From Desulfovibrio sp. DV (GTDB taxonomy: Bacteria; Desulfobacterota; Desulfovibrionia; Desulfovibrionales; Desulfovibrionaceae), in assembly GCF_001936595.1 (NCBI RefSeq), contig NZ_MLBG01000009.1, positions 17,814 to 81,813 of the forward strand: a stretch of DNA of 64,000 nucleotides, given 5' to 3'. Below the pieces are notes generated by a model. The model saw nothing but the letters and a program-made list of their open reading frames with translations. It was not told the origin of the DNA and ran no database searches. Positions within the stretch are counted from its first letter, which is position 1; each line of letters opens with the position of its first letter. Below, one piece after another: positions 7,296 to 18,426 of this stretch. Position numbers and translations under genes: made by a program.

Positions 7296-8309
7296 ATGAA
7301 TCTGAAGACGCTCATGATCGTGGGCCTCATCGTCATGGTCACGGCCCTGCACTACGGCGTCGCCCCCAGCCATCCCGCCTTGCATTTGCTGCACCGCGAA
7401 CTCTATTTCATCCCTATTCTGCTGGCTGGATTTTGGTTCGGCTTGCGCGTGGCCATGCTCACCTCCCTGGTCATCACAGGGCTCTACCTCCCGCCGATTT
7501 TGGCCGGGAAGATGCTCCACGACACGCCCTCCACGGTGGTAGCGCAGCTTATCATGTTCAACGTGGTGGCCCTGCTCGTGGGGCTATTGGAGGATCGCAG
7601 GGCCAGGGAGCAGGAGCGGCTACTCGGAGCCGAGAAGATGGCCCTTCTCGGCCGGGCCGCCGCAGCCATTGGTCTGGAAGTCCAGGACGTCGTCGTGGCC
7701 TTGCGCCGCTTGGTACGCGAGGGGGGCGGGTTCCGCAATCCCGGTGTAGAGCCCGATGTCCAGGGTGAGATCGACCGTCTGGATCATCTCCTGTATGCCC
7801 TGATGCGCTTTATTCCATCCCATCAGTTTTCCGCCATATCCCTCGACGTCAACGACTTGGTAATCGCCAGCGCCGCTCGGCTCCAGGGTTTGGCCCACAA
7901 GGCCGGGGTCAAGCTGGTGGTGGAGAACGATCCTGCAGGTTGCCGCACCAGGGCCATCGCCGAGGACTTCGGCAGCATCATCGACGCGGTGGTGAAAAAC
8001 GCTGTGGAGGCTTCGCCCGCCGGGACCGCCGTCATCATCAGCTCCAGGCGACAGGGACAGGCCTGCCTGGTCACGGTGTCAGACAGTGGGCCGGGCATCC
8101 ACCCGGAACACATGGATAAAATTTTCCTGCCTTTTTTCAGCACCAAGCCGGGCGGACATGGTTTGACCCTTGCCTCGACCAAGAAATTCCTCAAGGATAT
8201 CGGCGGAAATATGACCGTGGAGAGCGAGCCCGGCAAGGGGGCCGCCTTCCACATGCACATTCCCCGGGAACGGGCGGGCGATGAACCTCTCAAAGGGTTT
8301 GCGGCCTGA
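7296..8309 (+). CDS. Membrane histidine-kinase-like protein lacking the phospho-accepting His
   Basis: The protein has 337 residues. Three or four hydrophobic helices fill the first 98. A short helical region follows in which the H-box should read A-H-E-x-x-N-P; here it is AAAIGLEVQDVV, with Leu127 in place of His. The C-terminal GHKL ATPase is well kept: the N box (VVKNAVEA), the G1 box (DSGPGI), the F box (FLPFFSTK), and a weaker G2 box GGHGLTLA. Known kinases need the His for phosphotransfer, so this is either inactive or an ATP-binding sensor with another output. A GGAGG site precedes the ATG. It is followed, same strand, by a Ser/Thr kinase and a PP2C phosphatase, suggesting one signalling unit. 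Confidence 0.8.
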   Translation: MNLKTLMIVGLIVMVTALHYGVAPSHPALHLLHRELYFIPILLAGFWFGLRVAMLTSLVITGLYLPPILAGKMLHDTPSTVVAQLIMFNVVALLVGLLEDRRAREQERLLGAEKMALLGRAAAAIGLEVQDVVVALRRLVREGGGFRNPGVEPDVQGEIDRLDHLLYALMRFIPSHQFSAISLDVNDLVIASAARLQGLAHKAGVKLVVENDPAGCRTRAIAEDFGSIIDAVVKNAVEASPAGTAVIISSRRQGQACLVTVSDSGPGIHPEHMDKIFLPFFSTKPGGHGLTLASTKKFLKDIGGNMTVESEPGKGAAFHMHIPRERAGDEPLKGFAA

Positions 8310-8380
8310 TGCGATTCGCCTGGAAGAACCAGTCCTTCAGCTTGGCGTGGTAACCCGACAGGACCGTCCGGGAGGTTTGG

Positions 8381-10345
8381 ATGGCCGAGGACGAGAAAAA
8401 GCCCCTCCTCACAGAGGGGGCCGTAATCAACGGCAAGTGGACGATCTTGGATCATATCGCCACCGGCGGTAAAGGCGAGGTATACCTTGCCAAGCAGCGT
8501 GACCTGGAGCGCCGGGTTGCCCTGAAGATCATATCCCGGGCCTTTCTGGAAAGCCTGGCGGACGACGAGTCCGAAGTGGCGGTGGAGCTGGAACGGTTTC
8601 GCCGGGAAGTGCAGGTCATGGCCCGGCTGCGCCACCCCAACATCCTCCAGGTGTTTGACTACGACCAGGTGAATATCGACGGTTCCCCCCTGAACTATCT
8701 CGTCATGGAATACGTGCCCGGCCCGACCCTGGCCCTGACCATGCCTGAAGAGGGCCTTGGAAACAACGAGGAGACCGTTAAAAGTTGGATTCGGCAATAC
8801 TTCCTGCCCGTCTGCAACGGCATGGAGGCCGTGCATGCCCAGGGCGTCATCCACCGCGACGTCAAACCCGCCAATGTACTCATCGACGACGGGACGCCCA
8901 AGATCGCCGACTTCGGTCTGGCCGGGGGCAATGTGCGCGACTGCGTGACTCGGGACCACCATATCCTCGGCACGTTGCCCTACATGGCCGAGGAACAGTT
9001 CCTGGACTTGAACCTGGCCGACACCAGGGCTGACGTATTCTCCCTAGGCCGGGTATTGTTCGAGGCCACGGTCGGAAAAAAAGCCCTGAAAAAAGCCAAG
9101 CCGTTTGAAACGGTAGGGCTGGAGCATCCGGCTTCCGCCTTCCAAAAGCGCCTGGACCGGATCATCCGGCAGGCCTCGGCCAAAAATGTGGCCAAGCGCT
9201 TGCCGTCGGTCAGAACCCTGCGCCAAGCCCTGGAAGAACTTGTGGCCGAAGCTCCGACAAAAGAGCCTCAAAAGGCCTCCACGCACCACACGCTCTGGCT
9301 TGTCGCCGCTGTCATCCTGGCTGTCCTTTCTGGAGCGGGCTTGCTCTACCACTTCCTCTGGCAAATACCGTCGCGGCAGGATGGACCGGTAGCGGCGAAG
9401 GCGGAGAAGGCTCCGTCGCCTCCTGCGGCCTCCGTCGCGCCGCAAGCATCGCCAACAGCGGAGCCCCCGGCCGGGCATCATGAGGGTGAAACCACTCCCC
9501 AGCCTTCCCTGGCCCCGGGCGAGACGCCGCCTCCACGCTTTTCGGCGCGAGACGGCTCGACATTTATCCTAATTTCGGGCGGCAAGACTTCCCCTGGGGT
9601 CGATGGAGCGCCGGAAACGGTGCGTGTGCCGTCCTTTTATATGCAGGAAACCCAGGTGACCAATCACCAGTTCGTCATGTTCCTGAACCTGGTGCGCGAC
9701 CGCGTCACGGTCGAGAAAGGCGCGGTTTCTGGCGCTGATGGCATATGGCTGCTGTTGGGGGAGGCTACCCCTTGGTATGAGCCCATTACCTATCGGCAGG
9801 GCATGTTCGTCATGGACCCGGCCGCGTCCATGAACCCCGTGGTCAGGGTTTCCGTCAAGGGAGCACGGGCTTTCGCCGAGTACTACGGTTTCCGCCTACC
9901 CACTGTGGCCGAATGGCGGTTGGCGCAGCGGTTGGGGGAAGAGGCCGGGAAGGTCAACTCCCTTTCACCCTCCCCGATCCCTATCGTGCTTGCCCAGGGC
10001 ATGGAAATGGACGGATGGTGGCAAGAGAGAACCCCGCCCAAGCAGAAACAGGTCAAGCCAGCCGTTCCGGCCAAACCCAAACAGGTTAAACCGGACATTC
10101 AGGAACGCAAGATTATTTCGGTGGCCGAAGCGCCGGCCAACCGGCTTGGCATCAGGGGGCTTGGGACCAGCATCAACGAGTGGAGCACCATGGAGATCGG
10201 CACGGAGACGCATTACTTTGTCACCGGTGGCCCGCCGAGTGGCCCATTCCTCATCGAGCCGCTCAGGCGGCAGGCCTGGGAAGGTTTCGCTGACGTGGGT
10301 TTTCGCACGGTCATACCCTTGCCCCAACTCAAACCCTCCTTGTGA
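8381..10345 (+). CDS. Ser/Thr protein kinase with periplasmic formylglycine-enzyme-like domain
   Basis: The protein has 654 residues. The Hanks-type kinase domain covers about 20-290: Gly loop TGGKGEVYLA, Lys49 in VALKI, HRD at 158-160 (HRDVKPANVL), DFG at 177-179. One membrane helix lies at about 303-327, then a Pro/Ala-rich linker. From about 390 there is a sulfatase-modifying-factor (FGE/SUMF1) fold domain: FILISGG, VPSFYMQETQVTNHQFVMFL, YGFRLPTVAEWRLAQR and a C-terminal GFRTVIPL. Such domains often act as binding modules rather than oxidases. The likely topology is kinase inside, sensor outside. A PP2C phosphatase gene follows at 13 bp. Confidence 0.9.
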   Translation: MAEDEKKPLLTEGAVINGKWTILDHIATGGKGEVYLAKQRDLERRVALKIISRAFLESLADDESEVAVELERFRREVQVMARLRHPNILQVFDYDQVNIDGSPLNYLVMEYVPGPTLALTMPEEGLGNNEETVKSWIRQYFLPVCNGMEAVHAQGVIHRDVKPANVLIDDGTPKIADFGLAGGNVRDCVTRDHHILGTLPYMAEEQFLDLNLADTRADVFSLGRVLFEATVGKKALKKAKPFETVGLEHPASAFQKRLDRIIRQASAKNVAKRLPSVRTLRQALEELVAEAPTKEPQKASTHHTLWLVAAVILAVLSGAGLLYHFLWQIPSRQDGPVAAKAEKAPSPPAASVAPQASPTAEPPAGHHEGETTPQPSLAPGETPPPRFSARDGSTFILISGGKTSPGVDGAPETVRVPSFYMQETQVTNHQFVMFLNLVRDRVTVEKGAVSGADGIWLLLGEATPWYEPITYRQGMFVMDPAASMNPVVRVSVKGARAFAEYYGFRLPTVAEWRLAQRLGEEAGKVNSLSPSPIPIVLAQGMEMDGWWQERTPPKQKQVKPAVPAKPKQVKPDIQERKIISVAEAPANRLGIRGLGTSINEWSTMEIGTETHYFVTGGPPSGPFLIEPLRRQAWEGFADVGFRTVIPLPQLKPSL

Positions 10346-10358
10346 ACGAAGGCCAACC

Positions 10359-11108
10359 GTGCAAGCATTCGGAATAAGTGATCAAGGCCGAGTCAGACGC
10401 CAAAACCAAGATCGCTTCCTGGTCAGGCAACTTCCGGACGGTTCCGTACTCCTGGCCGTGGCTGATGGTCTTGGCGGCGCGGCGGCGGGAGACGTAGCGG
10501 CCCAGACGGTGGTAGATGCCCTTACCCGCCTGGAGCCAAGCGACGGCCCGCCCGAGTGGCTATTGGCCTTGGCCGTGAAAACGGCTGAGAACGATATCCA
10601 AAAAAAAATCTTGTCCGACCCGAAGCTGGCCGGCATGGGTTCCACCGCCACCATTGTTTGGGTACAAAACAATTTTGCCGTCTACGCCCACATCGGCGAC
10701 AGCCGCCTCTACCTGTGGCGCAACAGCGTTTTGTCCAGGATCACCACGGACCATACCTTTCTCCAGGATTTTTTGGACGATGGCAGTCTCACGCCAGAGC
10801 AAGCCAGGACGCATCCGTTCCGGAACATATTGGACAAGTGCGTGGGCTGCGACGGGTCCGAGCCGGACACTGGAAGCATCGCCTTGCGCGAGGGCGATGC
10901 CCTGCTTTTGTGCACCGACGGGTTATTCAAGGAGCTTCACGAGGTGGCCATCGCCGCTGTCATGGCCTTGGGCGCAACGCCGCAGAAAACGGCGACCACC
11001 TTGCTCAACCAGGCTCTGGCGGCCGGCGGGCGTGACAACATCACCGTTATCGTGATGCAATCTGCTCCGTCATCCAGCCGCAGCAAACGGGTTCAGCAAA
11101 ACCTCTGA
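10359..11108 (+). CDS. PP2C-family Ser/Thr protein phosphatase
   Basis: The protein has 249 residues with all PP2C metal-binding motifs: RRQNQDRF, VADGLGG, GSTATIV, HIGDSRLYLW, TTDHTF, LLLCTDGLF and GGRDNITVIV. I chose the GTG at 10359 because it has a CGAAGG ribosome site and begins the domain immediately (VQAFGISDQGRVRR); the longer reading frame upstream overlaps the kinase gene and is a shadow. It is predicted cytosolic and should reverse the activity of the adjacent kinase. Confidence 0.92.
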   Translation: MQAFGISDQGRVRRQNQDRFLVRQLPDGSVLLAVADGLGGAAAGDVAAQTVVDALTRLEPSDGPPEWLLALAVKTAENDIQKKILSDPKLAGMGSTATIVWVQNNFAVYAHIGDSRLYLWRNSVLSRITTDHTFLQDFLDDGSLTPEQARTHPFRNILDKCVGCDGSEPDTGSIALREGDALLLCTDGLFKELHEVAIAAVMALGATPQKTATTLLNQALAAGGRDNITVIVMQSAPSSSRSKRVQQNL

Positions 11109-11239
11109 GTCCCACTTCGAACAAGCAACGACCGAACGGCCTGCCTCACCAACACAAGATCTCTGGACGATGCCCATGGTCGATGCTCTGCTCCAAAATC
11201 CGCACTCGACACCACTTCAGCAGCCGGTTCCTTGGTCTT

Positions 11240-11472
11240 TCATGTTTTTGTCGCATTGGCCGACTTTGAGCACTGCCTTATAGCCGAGCGTGCTCGTGAT
11301 GGCCTGGCCGTGACCAGAGTCAAAGGGCAATATACCTGGTAGGCCCAAGATCGACGAAGCCAAGATCAAGCTTGCTCAACGCCTCCTAGCTGAAGGGCAT
11401 CCCAAGGCAGAAGCGGCCTGGGCCGCAGGCACCAGCCGAGCCACCTTCCTTCGTCGTCTCGCGCGACTCTAG
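11240..11472 (+). pseudogene. C-terminal remnant of a serine resolvase
   Basis: The reading HVFVALADFEHCLIAERARD, then, after a frame change near 11335, PKIDEAKIKLAQRLLAEG and TSRATFLRRLARL, matches the C-terminal third of the intact resolvase at 19712-20266 (HVFAALTDFERRLIAERTRD). The catalytic N-terminal domain is gone. It marks an old resolvase-borne insertion between the PP2C gene and the M23 gene. Confidence 0.7.
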
Positions 11473-11560
11473 AATCCCATGGTCAGAGTAAAGCCGGGGG
11501 TTTACCCGTTATTATTACCCAGCTTTTGGGAAAGTGAGTAAGATGAGAACCTGATATGAT

Positions 11561-11584
11561 TTCCGGGGGAGCTGGCCCCCGGAA
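11561..11584. terminator. Strong hairpin, likely bidirectional terminator
   Basis: TTCCGGGGG and CCCCCGGAA form a 9-bp perfect stem around a six-base loop. It sits between the plus-strand resolvase remnant and the minus-strand M23 gene. T-runs on either side are weak. Confidence 0.5.
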
Positions 11585-11631
11585 CTCATATCTCAGAGGG
11601 AAGATAATGCACTGAGCAAAATGCGTATTGC

Positions 11632-12201
11632 TCAGCCGCCCCGGCTTCCCTTACGCAGCAAGGCCCCGGCATCGGTGAGGTGGCTGTCAGGGTCGACCGG
11701 CTTGCCGTTGATCCGCATCTCAAAGTGCAGGTTGTTGCCCGTGGCGCGTCCGGTCCGCCCCAACTGGCCGACAACGAAGCCCTTCCCTACACGCTCTCCG
11801 CGTTTGACGGCGATGGCCTGCAGGTGGGCGTAACGCGACTTGACGCCCTGGCCGTGGTCGATGTCCACCACGCGGCCGTAGGCTCCCTTCCAACCGGCGA
11901 ACACCACGGTTCCTTCCCGGTAGGAAAGCACAGGCAGGCCGGCCTGGCCGGTGATGTCCAGGCCTTTGTGGAACCGCTTGGCCTTGCCCAAGGGGTCGCT
12001 TCGCGTGCCGAAACCCGAGGAAACGCGTTTATGTGGTTTCTTGGCTTTGGTGGCCTTGGCGGCAGCCATGGACGGCCCCGGCTTGCCGGCATCGGCCGGG
12101 GCGGCTAAGCCCAGGGCCAGCGCCGCCAGGCACAGGCCAACGGCGCACCGCCCCAAGGACTTGGCCAGGAGCGAAGTTGTCCGCTTTCCTTGCCGCATCA
12201 T
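11632..12201 (-). CDS. M23 family (lysostaphin-type) peptidoglycan endopeptidase
   Basis: The protein has 189 residues. A signal peptide (SLGRCAVGLCLAALALGLAA) is followed by the M23 fold: VSSGFGTRSDPLGKAKRFHK, GLDITGQAG, VDIDHGQGVKSRYAHL and GNNLHFEMRINGKPVDP. The zinc ligands are the His in FHKGLD, its partner Asp, and the H-x-H-like pair in YAHL and LHFE. The start at 12201 has an AAAGGAGG ribosome site; the upstream in-frame Met lies inside the TPR gene. It should cleave peptide crosslinks in the periplasm. It closes a three-gene unit with the TPR protein and CcmF. A broken paralogue lies at 6749-7164. Confidence 0.9.
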   Translation of the reverse strand: MMRQGKRTTSLLAKSLGRCAVGLCLAALALGLAAPADAGKPGPSMAAAKATKAKKPHKRVSSGFGTRSDPLGKAKRFHKGLDITGQAGLPVLSYREGTVVFAGWKGAYGRVVDIDHGQGVKSRYAHLQAIAVKRGERVGKGFVVGQLGRTGRATGNNLHFEMRINGKPVDPDSHLTDAGALLRKGSRGG

Positions 12202-12214
12202 GCCTCCTTTCGCT

Positions 12215-12786
12215 TCACGGTTGCAGATTCTCCAGTTCCTTTTGCGTTTCGGCGGCCAGTTCCTTGCCCTTGGGCGCAAGGGCTAGGGCCTTTTCCAAAT
12301 GCTCCTTGGCAGACTGTGGATCTTTGAGTTCATACTTGGAGAGCATGCCGATGTAGTAATGGGCTTCGGCCGCGTCGGGCTTGAGAGCGAGCACGGCCTT
12401 AAAATCCCCGACCGCCTCGGGGAAGCGCGCCTGCTCCAGGTTGACGATGGCGCGGTGGAACAAGGCTCCCAGATTCTTGGGATCAATCTTGAGAGCCTCG
12501 CCGTAGAAGTGCTCGGCCCGCTGCCAGTCTTTGCCGCGCATGAAGGCGTCAGCCAGCTTCAGAATGGTTTCCTCGTCATTGGGGTTCTGTTGGAGCTTGG
12601 CCATGAGTTCCGGCACGACGGCCATGGGACCTTTGCTTTTAGCCTGGGTACGGGCCGTTCTGGTCCCTTGGACCATGGTGCGGTCGAGAAATGAGGTCAG
12701 AAACAGGGCGGCAAGGGCCGTAGCCATCACGGCCAGGATGAGCTTACGCAAGGGATGGTCAAGAACGGCGTTTGTGGGCTTGCGTG

Positions 12787-12790
<4 letters not shown>
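12215..12790 (-). CDS. TPR protein, CcmH/CcmI/NrfG-like
   Basis: The protein has 191 residues. One N-terminal membrane helix (LILAVMATALAALFLTSFL) is followed by three or more tetratricopeptide repeats (for example NDEETILKLADAFMRGKDWQ, AEHFYGEALKIDPKNLGALF, AEAHYYIGMLSKYELKDP). Its start overlaps the end of ccmF by four bases (ATGA), so translation is coupled. The architecture fits the TPR partner of cytochrome c maturation (CcmI or NrfG), which holds apocytochrome c for the heme lyase. The cytochrome role rests on linkage to ccmF. Confidence 0.8.
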
Positions 12791-14697
<1,907 letters not shown>

Positions 14698-14724
14698 CAT
14701 TCCTCCAAGGTGACGTTGGTTGTT

Positions 14725-16734
14725 TTATGCGGCGGCCGGGACGCCCGCCTGGGCCAGTTCCTTGAGATCGCGGGCCATGGCCGCCAGGGCGGCCGAGGCC
14801 TGTTTTGAGCCTTCCACGCCCGAGGCTGTTTCGCGCGACACGGCATCGACGTCGCGGATGTGTTTGTTAATGGCCGCGTTAGCCGTGCTTTGTTCCTCGG
14901 CCGCCAGGGCGATGCGCTCCACCTGGCGTGAGGTCTCCTCGACCAGGGGGACGATGCCTTCCAAGGCTAGGCCGGAAAGGGCAGCCAGTCCGGCGGCGTG
15001 GCGCACAGCCGAGGAGGCCTCATCCATGCCGCTTATGCTTGTGTCGACGCCCGACTGAATACGCTCCACGGCTTGGCCGACCTCCTTTGTGGCGGCCATG
15101 GTCTTCTCGGCAAGCTTGCGGACCTCGTCGGCCACGACGGCGAAACCGCGTCCGGCCTCGCCTGCCCTGGCCGCCTCGATGGCGGCGTTGAGCGCGAGCA
15201 GGTTGGTTTGGTCGGCGATGTCAGAGATGACGCCCATAATCCGTCCGATCGCTTCAGCCTGTCCGCCAAGATGCCCCAGGCTTTCCTTGAGGACCTCGGA
15301 CAGTTCCTGGACCGTGCCAATGGCGGCCACGGAGTCCGCGACCACCGACGCGCCGTCGCGGGCTTTTTCTCGGGCGTCGCCGGCCAGCCGGGCGGCCTTG
15401 GCGGCGTTGGTCGCCACCTCCTCAATACTGGCGCTGACCTGGCCCATGGAAACCACGGCCTCGCCAACGCGTTCTGTCTGGACTACGGCTCCGGCTGCGA
15501 CTTGTTCCATCTGGCAGGCGATGCTGTCCGTAGCCTCGGCAATATGCCAAGCGGCCTGGTCCACTGCGGCGCTGACTTGCTCAAGCTGTTCCATATGGCG
15601 GATGGTTTCACGTTCCTTGCGGGCCATGGCCGTGACGTCTCGGGCGAGTTCCAGGTAGCCGAGGGCGTTGCCCTGGTCGTCCAGGACGGGAATGGCACTG
15701 GGTTGCAGGACGAGCGTGCCGGCCGAAGTCGCGTATTCAATGAGCCCGATATCCTGGCCGCATTGGCGCGCCGGGCGCAGGGCCGTGCCGCAAAGCCCCG
15801 GCTTGACAACCTGTGTGCAGGGCTGCCCCGTGAGTTCCTCGCGAGCAATACCGGCCAGTCGTGCGGCGGCGTCATTGGCCAACAGGATGATGTCGTCGTC
15901 GTCGGTCATGAACACCGGGTCCGGGACGGCTCCGAGTACGGCGGCGTTGAGAGCCAAGCTGCCGGCGATGCGATCAAGCAGGTGGTCGATGGCTCGGGAG
16001 AGTTCGCCGACTTCGTCGGTTTCGGTACGACGCAGGCGCAACCGCAGTTCTCCGTTGGCTATCCGGCCGGCCACGGCTGCGATTTCAACCAGGGGTCGCA
16101 CCACGCCGCGCCGGACCAGCCACATGACAAGCAGGCAAAGGGTCAGGATGACGCCGCCGGTGATCACCATGGTCCAGCGCATCAGGTCGATGAGGTCGTC
16201 CGACGCCGAGCCGGCCGAGTGGGCCAGGGCGGTCTGGGTTTCTTTGACCGCGCCGACTTGCCCTTCCAGGGTCTCCCGTAAGGAGTCGACCTTAAGCATG
16301 GCGGCATGGTTTTGTTCCGCACCCCGGTCGTTGCCTACCCGTGCGGCCGCGAGCCCGGTTTCGATGAAGAAGCGGTACCCGACCTCAATGTCACGCATCT
16401 GCCGCAGGCCGGCTTGGTTGTCCGCTTGGTTGAACATCGCGGACAAGCGGGTGACGCTGGACGCGAATTCCTCTCGGAGCTTGGCGATATTGTCTTCTAC
16501 GGAGGCACGATCATCGTGCTGCGTCGAGAGGTTGTTTATAAGTTGCTGCGCCCGCAGGAGGTTGTCACCCATCTTATCGGCATGTTGGGCATTGGGCAGC
16601 AACTCGTCCACGAAGCGCATGAGGGTACGGTCTATTTTGCCAAGGAGGATGAAGCCAAGAGTTCCATTGAAAATAAAGAGCAACGCCATGACGCCGAAGG
16701 CCGCCGAAAGCTTGGCATTAAGTTTCATCTGCAT
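14725..16734 (-). CDS. Methyl-accepting chemotaxis protein with HAMP and PAS domains
   Basis: The protein has 669 residues. Order: N-terminal membrane helix (about 10-30), a periplasmic four-helix-type sensor domain of about 170 residues, a second helix ([20 protein letters not shown]), HAMP, a PAS domain ([22 protein letters not shown]-x-PG-type binding pocket), then the long signalling coiled coil with the conserved hairpin tip [19 protein letters not shown]. No CheR-binding pentapeptide is seen at the C-terminus. I start at ATG 16734 because residues upstream are non-family and charged. It stands alone on the minus strand, with no linked che genes. Confidence 0.92.
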   Translation of the reverse strand: MQMKLNAKLSAAFGVMALLFIFNGTLGFILLGKIDRTLMRFVDELLPNAQHADKMGDNLLRAQQLINNLSTQHDDRASVEDNIAKLREEFASSVTRLSAMFNQADNQAGLRQMRDIEVGYRFFIETGLAAARVGNDRGAEQNHAAMLKVDSLRETLEGQVGAVKETQTALAHSAGSASDDLIDLMRWTMVITGGVILTLCLLVMWLVRRGVVRPLVEIAAVAGRIANGELRLRLRRTETDEVGELSRAIDHLLDRIAGSLALNAAVLGAVPDPVFMTDDDDIILLANDAAARLAGIAREELTGQPCTQVVKPGLCGTALRPARQCGQDIGLIEYATSAGTLVLQPSAIPVLDDQGNALGYLELARDVTAMARKERETIRHMEQLEQVSAAVDQAAWHIAEATDSIACQMEQVAAGAVVQTERVGEAVVSMGQVSASIEEVATNAAKAARLAGDAREKARDGASVVADSVAAIGTVQELSEVLKESLGHLGGQAEAIGRIMGVISDIADQTNLLALNAAIEAARAGEAGRGFAVVADEVRKLAEKTMAATKEVGQAVERIQSGVDTSISGMDEASSAVRHAAGLAALSGLALEGIVPLVEETSRQVERIALAAEEQSTANAAINKHIRDVDAVSRETASGVEGSKQASAALAAMARDLKELAQAGVPAAA

Positions 16735-16801
16735 CGTTTTTACGCCTATCCTGTCTTCTCTGATGGAGCGTTTCGGAAACGTGCCGCCCTGGGGCCGGCG
16801 T

Positions 16802-17080
16802 TTAGTCAAAATCGAACAGTTCTCCGAGGAAAGATTTCTTTTTATGGTAGCTATGCCTGCGCTGTCCGTCGTGATGTCGGGATGCGTGCACGGGTTGGCC
16901 AGCTTGATAATCGTAGGGCCTGGGGCCGGCGTCTTGGGCCGGGGGCAGGCCGGAGCGTTCGATAATCTTGTCCAGCTCGCCTCGGTCGAGCCAGACGCCG
17001 CGACATTGCGGACAGTAGTCGATCTCGATGCCGCATCGCTCCGCCATATGGAGGGGGATGGCGCATTTGGGACATTGCAT
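16802..17080 (-). CDS. Zinc-ribbon (zf-TFIIB-like) protein
   Basis: The protein has 92 residues. The N-terminus [20 protein letters not shown] followed by [20 protein letters not shown] is a two-knuckle CxxC...CxxC zinc ribbon of the small zf-TFIIB family. The C-terminal half is His/Gln-rich ([18 protein letters not shown]) and ends in FLGELFDFD. Function is unknown; the family often sits beside stress genes. A GAGGAG site precedes the ATG. It is the last gene before the decayed second cassette. Confidence 0.85.
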   Translation of the reverse strand: MQCPKCAIPLHMAERCGIEIDYCPQCRGVWLDRGELDKIIERSGLPPAQDAGPRPYDYQAGQPVHASRHHDGQRRHSYHKKKSFLGELFDFD

Positions 17081-17165
17081 GGCGGTTCTCCTCAGTGGGT
17101 ACTGTTTCTCGGGAAGCGGAGCGGAGCCTTGGCGCTCCGCTCTGTGTCTTGGACTTAAGTCCGCC

Positions 17166-17345
17166 TTAGAGGGTGTGGTGCATGCCCATGCCATCGCCCA
17201 TCATGCCGCACCCCATAGCGCCGGACGGCAGGCCGAGCTTGGTCAACTGCCCCTGCAGATCGACCTGGGCTTTGAAGAGCTTGGCGCTCAGGTCGGACAC
17301 GTCTTTGGTCAGGGGCTGGACCTTCTTGTCATCGGGGGAGCCTGT
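17166..17345 (-). pseudogene. C-terminal half of a ZraP/Spy-like gene
   Basis: The minus strand reads SPDDKKVQPLTKDVSDLSAK, LFKAQVDLQGQLTKLGLPSG and a Met/His tail GMMGDGMGMHHTL, closely matching the C-terminal part of the protein at 1510-1995. The N-terminal half, signal peptide and start are missing. It is joined within a few bases to the stop codon of the SHOCT pseudogene, so a deletion removed the genes that lie between them in the first cassette. A GC-rich hairpin at 17117-17145 resembles the terminator of the intact copy. Confidence 0.8.
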
Positions 17346-17349
17346 TGGC

Positions 17350-17598
17350 TTACGTTAGTTCTAGGATCTTTTCCATTTTCAGGTACTCTTCCTGGTCGAT
17401 CTCCCCCCCGGCCAGTCGGGCTTTGATGATGCCCAAAGACGTGTCCCTGTCAGCCCGGCGGGTCTTTTAGGCTTTCCTGGAACCGGGCAGAAAGACTCCC
17501 ATGAGCGCGGCCGCCAGCAGCATCGTCGCGCCCAGTCCCCAGAAGAGATGCCAGCGTCCCCAGGAAGCGACGGCGGGGACTTCGCATTCCCACATCAT
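17350..17598 (-). pseudogene. SHOCT protein copy with one in-frame stop
   Basis: The 83-codon frame starts MMWECEVPAVASWG, keeps the membrane segment (HLFWGLGATMLLAAALMGVF) and the SHOCT tail (LGIIKARLAGGEIDQEEYL). A single TAA codon at 17467-17469 interrupts it where the copy at 304 has Asp in GSRRAD. The frame is otherwise open and conserved, so inactivation is recent, or the N-terminal membrane half alone is made. Ribosome site AGGAGGTC, sigma-54 promoter and operators are all retained. Confidence 0.85.
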
Positions 17599-17663
17599 GG
17601 ACGACCTCCTGGTCGGCGTGGGATAGTCCAGCGTTTACAGCGCTCCGATTGAACTTGACTTAC

Positions 17664-17678
17664 GCAACAGGCGTGCCA
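17664..17678 (-). promoter_or_regulatory. Sigma-54 promoter of the second cassette
   Basis: On the minus strand TGGCAC (17673-17678) and TTGC (17664-17667) have the exact GG-N10-GC spacing. It is the counterpart of the promoter at 223-237 and lies about 65 bp upstream of the SHOCT copy start. Confidence 0.85.
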
Positions 17679-17762
17679 AAAACGATGCCCTAGTTAACAG
17701 GCTAATTTTAAAGTATTAAAGTTTAAAGGCGTAGGAGTTGAGTCAATCCAGACAGAGAACTG

Positions 17763-17813
17763 CGAGTAATTTCTACTCGAATCGCCCCTCTGGATGTGTT
17801 TACTTTTTACGCA
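17763..17813 (-). promoter_or_regulatory. Paired operators of the second cassette
   Basis: The palindrome CGAGT-N7-ACTCG at 17763-17779 and a weaker copy at 17797-17813 are again 34 bp apart, mirroring 87-137. The spacer sequences have diverged while arms, spacing and position relative to the sigma-54 promoter are conserved, which points to function. Confidence 0.7.
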
Positions 17814-17982
17814 GGTGTTCTATTCTAACCTTCAGGGCGGCCAAACTCCCTCAAATTCGTCCATGAGGAAGGCAGACATGGCGAAGCCATCCGGGCCAGG
17901 ACATCAGTTTTTGGCGAACGCCCTCCCTGGCTCTCTCGGTTTCCCTGGTACTTCATACTGCTGGCTTCCAATTCCATTTTCA

Positions 17983-18250
17983 AAGCGTCGAGGGGATCAG
18001 GTTCGAGGCCTTACCGACGGCATCATGTACAAGGCCGCTCGCAACCGGGAGCTGACTCCCTTGGAAAAAATCGACAACCGTCAAATCAGCAGCGTCCGCG
18101 GGCGAAAGTCGAGCGAGCTTTCGGCACCCTCAAGCGCGGCTATAGATTTGACCGCGCGAGGATCTCGGACGGGCCAAGGTCGAACTGGAGTTTCTCCTCA
18201 ACACCATAATTTTCAATCTGAAAAAAGGCGTTCTAAAGGCGGCCTACTGA
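17983..18250 (+). pseudogene. IS5-family transposase C-terminal remnant
   Basis: Frames read GIMYKAARNRELTPLEKIDN and RQISSVRG, then, after frame changes near 18098 and 18165, VERAFGTLKRGYRFDRAR and LEFLLNTIIFNLKKAVLKAAY. This is the C-terminal end of an IS5-type DDE transposase, including the E-containing region of the catalytic triad. The upstream part is not recognisable. Confidence 0.7.
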
Positions 18251-18426
18251 GGATAAGAGCCTCCTTTGGCGGCAAAAGCTGCCAAAGGAGGTGGATAATC
18301 GCCTAATACCTGTGGAAAGTGCGTAAAACTGGCGATTATACGCTCGAAAAAGACCAGAAAGACGGAATTCAGAAACCTCAAAGAATTGTGCAGTGGTCTC
18401 CTTGATGGAAGGTTGCCGAGGGCAAC

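Noticed and set aside
15668..17158. 496-codon plus-strand frame (and a 427-codon one at 14998)
   Set aside because: Both lie opposite the chemoreceptor, which has HAMP, PAS and signalling motifs; the plus-strand products are Arg/Ser-rich shadow translations.
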